Source of the DNA: Opisthocomus hoazin
Lineage: Eukaryota; Chordata; Aves; Opisthocomiformes; Opisthocomidae
Direction: 5' to 3'
Assembly: GCF_030867145.1 (NCBI RefSeq)
Contig: NC_134415.1
Location: 15,912,417-15,976,416 of the forward strand
Length of the DNA stretch: 64,000 nucleotides
Below, piece by piece: positions 37,201 to 52,200 of the stretch (the first letter of the stretch is position 1; every line of letters starts with the position of its first letter). A program made the translations under genes and the position numbers. Under the pieces are notes generated by a model. The model did no database searches and was not told the origin of the DNA. It saw only the letters and a program-made list of their open reading frames with translations.

Positions 37201-40200
37201 GGCTAAAGCTGCCTGTAGCAGAGAAATGGAGACAAGATTTTTTATTCTTCTACTTCTCGAAACACAAGGTTAATTCTCTAATTAGTTTGGTTCATCTTAG
37301 TGCTCTTTGGTTCATCTGTTGTGACCAACAGATGAACAATAGATGCTGCTTAGGCTGTTACGTATTCTCCAAACAAGTTTGTCTTCTGTAATATTTTTTT
37401 TAAGTCAGATTTTGGTCACAGGAAATTACTGATCTCTGTTCTGTATTGTTCAAAACAAAGATGGCAGAGAGGGAATGTTCCTTTTCTCAGACTCTTCATT
37501 TCTGCAGTCTGATGTTTCTTTGCTTCTAAGTTTTCAGGTTGCTAGTTCTAAAGTTGTTATAGATAACATACCATAATGTAGTATGCTAGCGGCCTTGCAC
37601 TTCTAGCATGCTAGCAACCTGCCAGGTTTCCTTATAGGACCGGACAGAAGGCCTAATGGCTTCTTTGTGAGTTGTTTTGTTTTCAGTCCTAGACAGATAA
37701 GCCAGAGATATTGGGAGAAGCTATGATCCGCTTGTGCCAAGACTGAAAAGCAAAATTGTTAGAGGCTGACTATTTCTCCTTCTGCCACCCAAAATAAATT
37801 ACAGCTGAAGGAGTTAGGGCTGAAGTGAGAATAGCAATAGGGTTTTGATGATCTGGCTCAAGTTATTTAGTGAGTTGTATGAAACTTTTGATCTTGTGAA
37901 GATGGAGATAACCACTTATTGCTAGGAAACTTGGCCAGGCTGGACATAATGTTGTAGTACCACCAGCAGGTTTTTCAAAGGATATTGGTCGGAGTCCTTT
38001 GGCACATTGTAAAACGTTGATCCAGAGTTAGAAAGGACCCTTCTGCCAATGCTTTGAGGACCATTAAACTTTTCTAGGCATTTCTTCTACAGTGGTGACT
38101 TCTAAATTCTTCAGTTTCCTGGTTCTCAGCCTACTGTTTTAATCATATGGCCAGCCATATGTGAACTATGATACAGTCTGTGACTAGTAGTAGAACCATC
38201 TTGGAATGTGTTTTCTGAACTTCAAAATTAAACTCCTAAGTTTGCAAAATAGCTTGTCAACAGTTTAGAGGCAAAGTGTAAACCAGTCGGTTGCAGAATG
38301 TGTTTGCCAGGGTGTTGGAATGCTGCTAAATATTGATTGAATAATTTCCTTGAAGCTCCATCGACTTAGGCTAAGGGAGTTTGTTTTGGTTTTATGTGCT
38401 TTGAACAAAATACAACTGGCAACTGTAAATAACTTTCTAGAGATAGTTTGGCCAAAGTCTTTCTGTCAGTGTAACCAACCAAAAGATTAACCAGGACAGT
38501 GAGCATCACAGCTGTTAGGCAATATATTTATTGTACTGTAGTTATAACTTTTTGTTTCTTAATGGAGCAGAAATATGACATTAATTAGGCATGTTACCTA
38601 CTTCATTAGTAATTTTCATTGACTTAGATGGAGAATATTAGTTAGCCATTTAGTAGTTTAGACATGAGATTTCACTAACTTCACTACAGAAATGCTAAAA
38701 TAAGAATGGTCTAGCCTGGAAAGCTACAAGGGCTGGGGCTCCTACAGGCTGTTGAACTCCTAGTCATAGGGCATAAGCATACTCCTGGGTGAAAGTGCAA
38801 AAGAAAGTGGTTATGGTCTTGGCACTGCCAGAAAAGATGAGCTGCTTTTCTCATTTTCTCTGGGAAGCAGGAGGAGAGAAATGATGGGTTAAAGAAAGTG
38901 TCCTGTAGTGATCCATCACTTGGATCACGCTGGATAGACTGCAGACACCATGTGAATCTACTGAGGTTTAAAGAAATTAAAACTTGTGTTTGAATTTTTG
39001 TCAAAACGAGAATTTTTCTGTACAATGACTTACTTCCTTGCCTGCAGCTGTGTTGTCTGTAAAAAGTCTTGTGTGAGGAACTCTAGTGTATTGGCAAAAA
39101 TATGGTTTGAAACTAGTTGATTTGCCATTCAGAGGACCTTTTTTTGCTGAGCTAGGACTAACGACTTCACAACTTATCAAGTGATTCCAGGGCTCTTGAA
39201 GTGTTTCTGGATGTTATAGCAGTGATTACAATTGCAGTATACTGCATGCAGGCGAAGGCATATGTCCTATATTTTGAGAGTATATGACTCACTGTTTCAG
39301 AAATTTTGCTGAGAAGGGCAGCTGACAACTATTCTTCACCTGAGTTTTTAAGAGAGGATACCACAAATGCAATGTGGTTGGGTTGATGTGCCCTATATTT
39401 GGGGAAGTTTTAATTTTCATAGAACTATATCAAAGTATAAAGATGACAGAATTATGTAGCTGTCTTTGTCTGGGTGCTAGCTAATTCAATGGTGATTTTT
39501 AATTATTCATAGTAAAACCCGTATCCAGTGTCTGAGGAAAGAGTAGAACAGGGACAGGACTTGATTAATGCAAAATTTAATGAAACTCCTGTTCCTGTGC
39601 AACAAGAATCGATCTGTGTTGACGATCCAGCGATTTCAGCTTTGCCCTTTGGATGATGTGTCCATATACTTACACACACAGTCTGCTTCTGTAGCAGCAG
39701 CTTACGCTTTCCATGAATCACAGCAATTTGCCCTCTACACAGATAGCATGTTAGATGGATTTAGTTTTACAATCCATCCAGCCTTAGACACGTAATAATG
39801 TCGAGTAACATTAAACATTTCTGGGGATAATATAAACTGCCACAGCCTTTCCTGGTTTATCTGCTGATAGTCTTCCTCCACCCCCACCAAGCTTCTCTAA
39901 CCTGTTGCTGGCATCACGTGTGCAGCGCCGAGCAGAAGTGTCTACCTTAGTGTCTCAAGGAACTTGTGTAGCATTGGCACATGTTATATGCTGTACTTAG
40001 TTTTCAGAAGTTTCAGTATTGTTTTGCTAGATGAAATGGTGTTAATCAGCCTTAATGGTAGTTTAATAATTTTGTCTTAATTTTCATCCTGATTTGTACA
40101 ATTTAATTCTTATTATTGTCAGCTGACATCAAGTACACCAGGCATCTACGTTAGGCTTGAAAACACTGGTTTAGGCCTCCTGTTGGGAGCAGGACTTGAA

Positions 40201-43200
40201 TGATGGCTTCCGTTACAGGAATAAAATGGTTGTAGTTGTTGATGGGATGTATAGATGTTGGTTTTTTGTTTTTTAGTGTAGGAAATACAAAAGTTTGGTG
40301 AAAGCTGTAGTAGTTAAAAAGCGAGTTTTGATAATCTCAAGAAGTAAAGATTTTGCTGAAGTGTTAGATTACTTTCTGGAACAGATATTAAATGTCTTTT
40401 CTGAAAGCTATTTTCTAATTGGATTTTGCTTTTTGTCTTTCCCTTTATAGCTAAACCAGGTGGAAGGGTGAAGTGTCAGTATATTTCTGCTGTGGATAAA
40501 GTGATCTTTGTGGACGATTATGCAGTAGGATGTAGGAAAGATCTCAATGGCATCTTACTGTTAGATACAGCTCTGCAAACGCCTGTTTCAAAACAAGATG
40601 ACGTGGTCCAGCTTGAATTGCCGGTTACAGAGGTAAGATATGGAGAGGGGAGCGGGGGGGGAAAAAAGTGTATGTAAATAACTGTGTCGGAGATACTGAA
40701 ACTAGACATTTGACCCTGAGTTTCTAGTGTGATATTAACAGCATGTAATGGAAATGTTTCTTAGTTATTAGCTGTCTTAGGGCAATACTTTTTGCAGTTA
40801 TCCGTATCTCCAACAAATAAGAGCTTGCCTCATCAAGAGCACGTTATTTCAGACAAAAGAACTTTTTAGTGACCACAAATAAGGACTCATTTACAGAACT
40901 TTCTCATTGTGTATGTATGGAATATATATGCACTTCTAGAAGTCAGTCTGGGCTGCTAGGCATCCTTGAATTTTTTTATTTTAGGCTTTCAAGGGGAAAA
41001 AAAACATTTGAAGTCGGCTAATATGCTGTTGCTACATGTGAAGAATTAACACTACAATCTAACTTTTCTAGCTAGGTCGGTTGGCCTAGTGAAAGACTGT
41101 TTTCCCCTGCAAACCTGATTTCCCTTTTACGTTTGGACTATCGTGGCTGTAAAGCAATTCCTTCTGGTTTGAGATGATATAACCAAGCATTTACTATCAC
41201 TTTGAGGGAATCTGATGTATACGTTTTTGCTTGGAGTGTAATGCTTAGGATTTTGTTGCATTGGTTCATCTTCAGCTAGCATAGCATTTATTAGGTGAGG
41301 TAGCATGTACATTCTTATTTTCAAATGTTGCCTAATACGAGATAGCTGATGGTTGCTTCTATTCTAAGACACTTGGTGCTGAGGAAAGTAGCTTTCACCT
41401 TTGTAGCTGTCATGAAGTAACAGACCTGGGAAGTAAATCTGTACAACAATTTTAATTACAAGTGAGATGAATTCTTTGTTTAGGAAAAGCATAGAGCATC
41501 TGCCGATAGTAATATATAGAACAGAGCTTGCAGTCGAAAAACCAAAACTGTACTACAAGATCCAGATTCTGAATCTTTAAAACACTCTGAGAAAAGAGCA
41601 CTTCCCACTCATCTCTGTGCGAAATAAATTTATGTTGAATGATGCACCACCAACAAGAACTTATCCTAAGCATTGGTTTAAAATATTTATGTGCTCTTGG
41701 AATATTGAATGATAGGTGCTTATTACGAACCCAGAATGTGTGTTATGTGTGGGTTTTTTAGCTACTTGTCTTGAGTGGGAGTAACAGCAAAAAAATGTTA
41801 CTTTGTAGAGGTCTCCAAAGAGAGCTTTCTAGGTTCTTCAGGCTTGCTGCCACTGGCATCATTTTTACGCCCTTTGTGGGTAACTGCAAAATCTTGGTAT
41901 GTGTGGCTGAGTGTAAGGAGACAGACAATGGGGTCAGCATTTCCTTTCATAAATTCTGCTCTCACTGGTTTACAGTCTCTTAAGGTTCAATACAAATGAT
42001 AAGTTTGTGTCAGTTTTAGCTAAAGATTCTTTGGTTCTAAAGAGTTTACAGATCCTTATTTCAAGGTTAAAATAGAGCTGTTCTCTGTAAAGGTCCTGTC
42101 TGTAGAAAAAGAAAGGAATATATCATAGTTCAGTAAGAACAGATTTGGGGAGTTCAGTGAGGTGGGAGGAGAAGCATTAGCAGTTGTCAGTTCTTACTTT
42201 TAGTTTCAAAGAGGAGGTACTCAGACCTCAGAAAATTTATAGTAGATATTAAGCAAATATCATACAAACACATCAGTCCACCTATTTCATCACAGGAAGG
42301 TCAGGAACCTTTATCCAGGCAAGAGCCTTTATGTTTTGTTAGTCTCTAGAACTTTTTCTGCAAAATTTTGCGCTTAATTTAAGTAGGCTTTGTATGTGAT
42401 TGATCTGCTGGTAATGCAGTACATCTTTATGCATTTCTAATCGACAGCATTGGCAAGTTATGGTACAGCCTCTGTGTTATTTTTACTTCCCTGTAGAACA
42501 CTGTAAGTTTATGAACTTCCGCAGTCTACCTGTTCTGTCATCTGCAAGAGACTGAGGAAGTATGAGATGCCACAAGAACTGTCTATAAATGGATGTTTAT
42601 AGTGTTTTTTTCTGGGTATATTATTTCTGAGTTTTAAGAATTTTTAGGTTCTAAACTAGCCTGTTTTTTTTCTGCCTTGTTTTTCAGCTTTACTGTGCTA
42701 GCATTGTAAGTAATTTATCTCTGATTTTGTTGCAACATTGTTTTTCTCATAATCATCTACTTTTTCAAGGATATAAAGCTCCTCAGAAAAAATGTCAAGG
42801 CTTTGTTCTTGATCTCACCTTTTGTCCCTAAAGCTGAATGAATCCTTTTGAAGGCAAAGCATTGGGCCTGGCTTTAGTATATGTTATAATTGTTTATATG
42901 ACTGACTTGTTTAACATTTGGCAGTATTGCCCGTGGAGGAACTTGTAGCAATTACTGTCACTATTGCCGAAGTTTATCCATTGATTGGCCTACAAAGTAA
43001 AATTTGGGTCTTTTATGGGAAATATGCTGATACAATATATGATAAAGTAGGATATGGCGATTTACGTATCCCAGAGTAATGAAACGGATATAATTCTTGT
43101 CTGTAGTTGTTCAACATGGATGCTAACTTTTCTTGCACATCTGCATTTTAGGCTCAGCAGCTGTTATCTGCTTGCGTAGAGAAAGTAGATGTTTCTAGCA

Positions 43201-46200
43201 CAGAGGGATATGACTTATTCATAACACAACTGAAGGATGGTTTAAAAAATACCTCACATGAAACAGCAGCAAATCATAAAGTTGCAAAGGTAAGAATTTG
43301 TCTCTGTACTAACATGGATTCCTAAGTCTAATTTGCTTGGCTACCAGTATTGAAGCTTACAGAATGCTTGACTTAGTGTGGTTTGAAGAGGATGGAGTGT
43401 ATTATGTGTTCCTTAATTCCTCTTTGTGAAGTTTCACTTGTTAGGAGAACAAACAATGTTAGCTTCTTGCTGATAAACCCAACTGATCTTAAAATCTGAA
43501 GTTATTGACTTTCCTTGCGTTATGTCCATCTCACTTTTGTTCTTGAAATCGAGAGAAGGGTGCAAGTCGTGTGTTTGGTTCTGCTTTTGACACTTCTGTG
43601 ATCTATTTGTTCTTTAGATGTTAAAATTTTAAAATATAAACTAGGCACTTTTTTTCTTCATTTAGTGGGCAACGGTTACGTTCCACCTTCCTCATCATGT
43701 TTTGAAGTCTGTCGCCAGTGCCATTGTAAATGAACTCAAGAAGATAAATCAAAATATTGCTGCCTTACCTGTAGCATCCTCTGTGATGGATAGGTTATCT
43801 TACCTCTTACCCAGCGCACGACCAGAACTTGGTGTGGGACCTGGTCGATCTGTGGACAGGTATATTAAGACAAAATAAGTGATGAATTTGACCCCTTATT
43901 TATATCGGAATAAGCTTTTAGATGACTTCAATTTATATGCCAAAGGAATTATTCCTATTCTGTACTCTCTTGCGCTTACACATACTGCTAATTAACTGTT
44001 TAATGCACAATGCACTGTCCATATTACTAAACTTAGAGAAACTGTTATAGGTGCCGTGAGACTGTTTTGTTTGTATTCCAACTTTAATGCTTTCAGAAAG
44101 GTGACATTTGCAGGCTTAAATGTAGGTCCCTAGGTGGTATGGTAACATGTTAATGTTATATATACCTAGGCTTTACTCTTCATCGTGTTTGATTATGGGT
44201 TTTATCTGAACAGTCAGGTGCATATGACTAGTGACTTAAGTTACGGGGTTTACTCAAACTAGTACTGAAACCTTAGTGAGACTGCAGTGTTGAGAAACTG
44301 CGTCGCTTTGAGGGCGTATATACGCCTCTTTGGAAAGAGAGGACTCATTTATCTATCAACGATAGAGCATACATAATATGCTGCATCATGAAATTACTTC
44401 CATTGCCTTCATACAAGAAAGAGTTATGCCCATATTTTGAGGTTTAAAGTTTAGGAAGTTGTTACCTTTGCAGAGTATATATATGCTACTTCTGTACTGT
44501 CTAGTCACCTGCTATGTGTTTTGGGTCAAAGAAAATGTTACCTCAGACTATTGCTTCACCTCATTCTGATCAGAGTAGATAATGTGTACACAAGCGAGTA
44601 ACCCATTATTTTAACCTTCATAAGCCGAGACTAGTTAGAATACTGATAAATTTTCTAAGTCTATAAATTAATTCCTCCTTGCTGTTTTCTGTACAAGCAT
44701 TATTTTGCAAACATATTATCATTTCTTACAGCTCAAATAATTTAATAAAATTGATTTAATCTCTTACTTCCCCTCCCCAAGCCTCCAGGTCTATCTGTGC
44801 CTCGCAATAGTGTATTTTGATTAGAGCTCTCAGAGACCTGTTTCTTAAGTTGGTATAAAGTCAAGTTAAGACAGCCCTTAAGTGGGTGTCGCAAGAATGG
44901 TTTACTTCATTGGTAGGAAAGGTTTAATACATCCATTCTCTTGTAAGACAGCAAAAATCTCCTGAAACTGAGCAGTAGAAACAAGAAGTGAGGCACTTTT
45001 CCATCTGGCAGCACTAGTTCTTGGGATAATACTGGAAAACAAACTTCTGTGAAGCAAAAAGAAAAGCTGCTAGTTGTTGCTTGTGTACTGTTTCAGATGA
45101 GGGACATGGACTGAGTGAAAGTGGAAAAAAGAGGAGCTTGTTTTTGTAGATGTTGAGTTGCAGAGGAGTTTGTGTTTTGTGACTTAGTAGTTTATAATTT
45201 TTAAAGATTATAGCATGCAGTGAGTGACCAATGTTGGGAGGTTTGTACCATATATTCGATTAAGCCTAAAAAACTGCTTTGGAGTGTTTTTAAATATGCA
45301 TATACGTATATATATTCAACTAATAAACCCACATTTTTGCAGTAGTTCTCATGTTAAGGAAAACAACTCTCAAGCAATTCTGTTTGCTACATTCTGCATC
45401 TTCGCTAAATGCGTAGTAGCTTTGGATACCTGATGGTTTTCTGCAGTTAGACCAAACAGGCTGCATAAAAGCTTATTTAAGGCCTGTAGGTTGTTGTATT
45501 GCTTTTGGTCTTTTGCGAGGACGTACTTTAGGGACCCAAGTGAGTGAGCTTTGTAACTTTTCTGTAATTGTTAGTGATAATTTTAAGTATAAGTATCTGT
45601 GGTATTTCTAATGGTTACTAAAGCATTGAAAATACTCATAAATAGTTTACTTTTTTTTATTCTAAGTGTCAGTTTTGGGTAATATAGAATTTTTCACCTT
45701 TCTAGGTCTTTGATGTATAGTGAAGCTAACAGACGGGAGACTTTCACTTCATGGCCTCACGTGGGTTATAGGTGGGCACAGCCAGATCCTATGGCTCAAG
45801 CTGGCTTCTATCACCAGGTAAAAGGTTTAGATGTTCTTAGTATTTGTTCCTTACGTGAAGGTTTGGAGAGCAGGGGAAAAAAGCTGGGTTTTCTGTTTTG
45901 CTTTGTGTTTGTTTTGTGTGTTTGTTTTTTTAATGGATTTCTTCAATGATGCAAAAAACATAATGAAAAAGTTTTTCATTCAGGTCTTTGCTTTTTTTTA
46001 ACTTTCAGGTTTTTTCCATGCCTTGAGGTTGTTTCTTTTTTTGTACGGATCACAGAAAATGCTGTTCTGAACTTCAGCATATAAAACACTTTAGGTATCA
46101 ACTTTTAAGTATCAAATTGATCTGAGTTAAACAGCAATGATGTTGATCCGAGTTAAACAACAAAGATGAAGTTAGTTGTTACACAGAATCTCTCTCCTTG

Positions 46201-49200
46201 TTAGATTGTTGAGTAAATCTCCTTACTTTTTATGTTATAAGTAAAGCCAAAAAAGCAATAAGCTTGACATTGGAGTTCTCTAACCATATGTCCCTAGTGG
46301 GACTTAAACTGTGTTGTAGCAAACAATGGTCCTAGATCATGTTACTAAGCTTAGTGAGTAAATTCAACCTCAACATTTTATTTGGCTATTTTTGCTTATT
46401 TCCATTTTTCATTCTTTGAAATTATTTCCACTATAAAAAAAGTTATTTATGGTGTGGATTTACATAATGGTGGCTAGGCAGTATGTATCATTTGACATCA
46501 ATATTGGCTGCCTCATTATGTCAACTGCAAAGCCTGATAGGTGCAAATGGATAAAGTTTTTGGAGGTTTTCTGAAGCTTATTCAAGAGTAGAAATGCAGG
46601 GAATTCATTTGTTAGAATTGCATCTGCATATTCCCAGCATATCTTGGTGACTTGAAATGTGGTCATGAAATGTGGTCATGAAAATGCTGAATTTTAAGAG
46701 AATGGAAGTTTCTATTCTTCTTCCTCTGTTACTTCAACCAGTAACGACTATTTAGAGAAGTGATACAGAATGCTTTATATTCCAGCAGATTGAAAGCATG
46801 TTAGGAAATATTTGTTTAACCTATGTTTTTCCAAGCATGCACATGTACAGCTGTTCCGCAAGGTTCTAAATTTTTTTAACCCTTGTGAACTTTTTCCAAA
46901 GAAAAAAAAGTCCTTAGCAGTGATGCTGAGTTCTGTTCTATTTATGTGTAGTTCTTATCCAGTGGTTTGCACAGGTGTTGATTCTGAATCTCTTCTATAG
47001 TAATGTGGTGTATCCTTTTTTTTTTTAATGTGAAATACTGCCACTTTATAGTGTGTAATTTGTGGCCTTTTATACCTTTGATGTGGTGCTTTGCTGTGCC
47101 ACTAGGAGGAGAGGGCTTGATGACCTAGTTAAACTGTTTTGTAGTGCATAGCTATATAAATTTCAAGTGTTTCGTCTTATTTCTATAGCCTACTTCATCA
47201 GGAGATGACAGAGCCATGTGCTTTACCTGTAGTGTGTGTTTGGTGTGCTGGGAGCCTACAGATGAACCCTGGTAAGTTAAAGGATGTTTGGAGTAGATTG
47301 AATTTTGTACTGAAGAGATTAGAAATCTTTGGAGTACAAAGATGAGCAGTATCTCAGTTGGATTTCTGGTGAGTTTAGGGAGCGTTGCTGACAATAATGG
47401 ATTTCCAGAATGATTCTGTGCGACAAATCATGAAATAATTCCCTGTACTAAGGCAAATTTTTGTATAATACTAAACCCAAGAAATTGTAGTTGCTTTTGT
47501 TTCTTAATTCTGATTTGCTATTTCATTTCAAATTGTTCCATGGCAAAGATGGCAGCCAACATTTCTTTGCAGGCGTCTAAACTAAACCTTCTGTATGATT
47601 GTGACTAGAATATGTCTTTTTTTAAGTTCTTGAACTGCAATGGCCATGCAGTGCATATTTGCCTTTTATGTGAAGTTGCAAGATCCATTACTAGTTTCCT
47701 GAATCAGCTAAAATTGTGCATAGTGACAGAAATGCAGGCCCTTATGTTGATTTAAAAATTGTTCTTCATGTAATTTTTGTTTTGATTATTTGGTAATTTG
47801 TGATAATTTGAACACATCAGGTTCCTGACTTGCTGGAAACTGTCCTTTGTAATATTGTCTTCATAGTACTTGTCCCCTCCTTTTCCTTGTTTGTTTCCGA
47901 ACATTTTGTAGTAGTGTAATTGCTCTTTGCCATGTCTCTGCCTTAGGTATGTATTGAGATTAGAAGGATTTTTTCATGCTTTTTGGTCAGTGTGTCATTC
48001 AGGACTGTTTTTAAGTTTGACTTTTGTAAGTGTGGATGTAGAACTAAAGACAGGACATTGCTTCATCTTGTTAAGGTTACTTATAATAACATCTCATAGC
48101 ATTGAAATTCTAATGTACGCTCTGTAGAATTTAATCTGTGCTTTTCTTCATGAGGACATGGTGGGCCACTGCCTATAGAACACTTATTTTCTTTAAATAG
48201 ACTAATTTTATTAAGAGCATTGTGCGTAGATTCCTGCATTTGAATGTGAATATCCATTAAGTGATCAAAGGCTTTAATACAGTCTGCTATTGAGGAACAT
48301 CAGGGAAAGCTGCATTAGTAACTGTAGAACCCTCTTGTATGGTTGACTGCAATACAGTTCAAACAGTTCGGTTTCAGCTTCACTTGAAGGGCTGAGTTTG
48401 TGTATGACGTGTGTATTTTTTACATTAAGAAATCAATGCCTGCTTTGTTTGTTTTTGATATGAAAAGGTCTGAACATGAGAGACATTCCCCAAACTGCCC
48501 ATTTGTCAAGGGTGAGCACACTCAGAATGTACCTCTTTCAGTCACACTGGCAACAAGTCCAGCACAATTTCCCTGCACAGATGGCACGGACAGAATAGCC
48601 TGCTTTGGATCTGGAAGTTGCCCTCATTTTCTAGCTGCTGCAACAAAACGAGGAAAGATCTGCATATGGGATGTTTCCAAACTTATGAAGGTATACTATA
48701 TAGAAAAACAGGTTTTGTTAACTAATTACTGATTAAGCATATCTCGATTTAAATCAGAGACCCCTTCTGTTTTTTGTTGTTATTTCTCAGGTCCACTTAA
48801 AATTTGAGATCAATGCATATGATCCGGCTATTGTGCAGCAGCTTATGTTACCAGGAGAACAGAGCTCAGGGGTTGACTCAAGGAGACCAACACTAGCATG
48901 GCTAGAAGATTCATCTAGCTGCTCAGATATACCAAAATTAGAAGGAGACAGGTATGCCAATCTACAAAATTAGAACTATGAAATGCTGCTGTGTAAGTGA
49001 TAAATGCTGTTTAGTTAAGTCATGCTTTGTGAAACGTAAGATTGGTAAGATTATTTTTTTCATGAAGAGAATTTTTTTTATCACTGTGTATCTGTTCACA
49101 GTTCAACACTAAAAAAAGTCTAATTTTCTATCTTCAAAGCTAGTTCCACTTTATTCCTGCTGTTTCAGTTTTTATACTGCTCTAACAGAGAGATACCAGA

Positions 49201-52200
49201 TCTCTCTGCTGCCCTATGCTGGTATTCCAGAGGCAGAGAAAAAAGAGAAAGAAATATAAGTTTTGGAACAGCTTTTTAATTTTCACTACGGATTATGCAT
49301 TTCAGGCTTTGAGAGTAAAGGTTACTTGCGGGCTGCTGGAACATGCTTTTTTCTGGTTGTTTCTCTGTAATTTCTGGTTATGTCATTCTGAAAATAAATT
49401 ACGTGAATGTGCTTGGGATTGCTTTCATTTTGTACCCTTAACACGCGTGTAGACTCTAAACAATTAGACGGTCTGGCTGCAAGCTTTTAGATAAGTTAGA
49501 GAGTATGTTAGTGTTTAGAAAGTGTCATGTGAGAAAAAGCAGTATTCTTTCATTTATGCTTCTTACAGTCTGTTGCTGGAGACTCATTTCTCGTATTAGC
49601 AAAATGAAGAAGTGTGAATAGTTTTTGGAAAACTCAGGACAAAAGGTGTTTGGGGAGGCTTGCTAGTTTTCTGAATGTTTCTTCTTAAACTTCAGCATCA
49701 TGGAAAGTAACAGTACTGCTACATCCACAGGAAAGTAAATCTTTGTTTTTAAGCTTGGTGTGATTCCTGCAGTACTGCAGAGCAAATAGGAAGCATACTC
49801 TTCTGAAGAGGGTATGTAGAAACGTGGGCAACGTAAGTGTTTGGACCCTAACAGCGGCTGGGCCCTAGACTCTTCCTGTAGCTTTAGGGCTCTAACCTCC
49901 TTGAGAGTTAAAGAATTGAGGAAATCTTAATGGCTGGTTACATTATAGTACAAACAGTACAATCATGCTGCTCAGAACTAAGCATCTTTCACTTCACTTA
50001 ATCTACATGAAATTTACTATCACTTTTGCACTCAAGGGGAAGCTGGATGAGAATCAAAGTGTTGAATTGTCGCTGTCTTGTCATGAAGTGAAGGTTGTTC
50101 AGGTTTGAGCCAAAAAAGATCTGTTTCTTGGTTATGAGGAAGAAGCATCCAGTTTGTTGAAATGTGGGAGTCTGACTTGGTACTGAGTGGTTACACCTGA
50201 AGTTGCAAAGGCACTACTGTTCTTCCTGTGTGAAAAGCCTAGAACAGAAAATTGTTTCGTATGTTGGAAAAGCCAGAAGTGTGAAATCTTCATATATTCT
50301 TAGAACTGTTGCGGGTCCTGTTGCTCTTGAAGAGTTGTCTTGAACAGAATCTGCTTTTATTAAAAAATGATTCATCTGGTAGTCTTTTTAAAAGCAACAT
50401 GCGGTTTATTCACCCTTTCTGTACTAGCTACAAAATCGCCTTGGTAGAATGGAAGACCAGTCTGGCAGCTCCACCTTTCAGAGACTATTTTGAGAACTTT
50501 GAAGAACGTGTCATCAGGTTTTAGAGGTTTTGTTTGGTTGGTTTTGTTTTCCTTGGAAAGATTCCTGAGAACTGGCTTTCATTTTAATTGCATTTATGTC
50601 TGAATTGTTGGGAATACAATAGCAGAATGAGGCAAACGGAAAGCTGGTCTACTGGTTCAATGACAGAGGAAAAAATCTTTGCATTGTTAGTGTCTGTGAC
50701 CAGCTCATCAATGGGTGTGCAATGCTGACTGAAAGAAATGCCAGATTGTAACACATTGTATTTTTTACTAAATTATTTTTTAAAATTTAATTAAAAAGAA
50801 GAATGCAGCTACAGTGTACTTGGTGTCATTCACACATTCTTTTTTTTTCAGTGATGACCTACTGGAGGATTCAGACAGTGAAGAGCATTCCAGATCGGAA
50901 TCTGTGACAGGTAGGTTATACCTGATCCATGTAATAGTTTAGAGGTCAGGAGGGAAATTGTTCTTCTCAAGCTTTTTAAAAAGCCCTGTCAAAAGCAAAG
51001 GATATTGTATTCACTGTATTAGAAATAAGAAAAAAGATTGACCTTGAAAGCAATGCCAATATTTAAGTCACTGTTTGTGTGGTGGAGAGATTACATACAG
51101 GAGAAAAGAAAAACCTTACTTTGTTGGTTAATAAATGTCTTATTTGACAACAAGCGTTGCTTATCTTGCTGTCAATAAAACTCAATCCAAGTTAAAAGAA
51201 CTTGGAACAGGAACAAATTAGAGCTGTGCAAAACCCTTTAAATTCAGGAGATTGCCAGGGAAGAGTTCCTGTATCTTGATTGTTTCCCTGTGGGTATACA
51301 CTTTGATACAGTATTTATCTTCCTGAATGAAGATTTCATATGGAAGTGGAACAGAGCTATGCATGGTGTCCTTGTGTTATTTTCTTAGAGGCTGAATCAG
51401 AAATTTTTATGTGAGGGAGGATTACATGCTGATTTTCCACAATCCAATTCACATCTTTGAGTAAGGATCAGCAAATGGGGGAAAACACGAACATGTGCAT
51501 GTGCATACACACAAGGAAATACAAATAGGTATAAAAAGGATTTTTTTTCAATGAAAATGTTAGCAAAGATGGTGCGCTGTCATTTATGCTTAAATCACCT
51601 CTTAATCTGAGTTTATACAGTGTCCTTTGTAATCTTCTAAATCTCTACATTACTTAGTTGAACTTCTTGTTATTCTTATAGTACTGTTTAATTTGATCAG
51701 GCTATCTCTTCAGTTTTTACTGGGTTTTGTTTTAGAATAGCTTGGAGTTCTTTCTATTAGGTGGTCCATTACATGGTGGGAAGTATCAAGTTGTAGAGTC
51801 AAATGAGAAGTTTTGCAGCTAAGACTGAAGAATGAACCTGCAGAATGGCAGATTTTTTGATGGTACTGGATTGTCTAGGAAGGAGGGGGAATAATACATG
51901 GCAGAACAGGAATGGAGTTGATTAGATTAGTTGGATTTTGGTATGGTGGTCTAGCCTCAGTAGAATAGTTGGTAGAAAGTGCTGTTTACTGGGAGACTTG
52001 TTAGAAAGGCTAATGTCCTCTTTACTTTTACTCTTGTTGATAAAATTAGGAGAACCATTAGTCTATGTGGAAGGAGTGTTTCTGGGCCTCGTTTATTGTT
52101 TCTTGATTGTCAAATCTTGAACATACGGAATGTTTTAACATACTGAAACTGTAGAGCAGTGACTTTTTGCTTAATTATGAGGAGTAGTCTGTAATATATG

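Larger units (their letters stand above)
25205..40450 (+). other. BIRC6 intron 1 (15.2 kb)
   Basis: The first 250 bp are CpG island, the rest AT-rich. It contains two antisense CR1 fragments (30325-30495 and 33620-34310) and a perfect 12-bp hairpin (37310-37337). Open frames of 60-118 codons (for example 29018-29374 and 34544-34840, both +) have no recognisable domains, and no nested gene is called. Confidence 0.75.
45818..47188 (+). other. BIRC6 intron 5
   Basis: AT-rich. It contains two small tandem duplications (46119-46170 and 46654-46679); no exon or mobile element was recognised. Confidence 0.8.
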
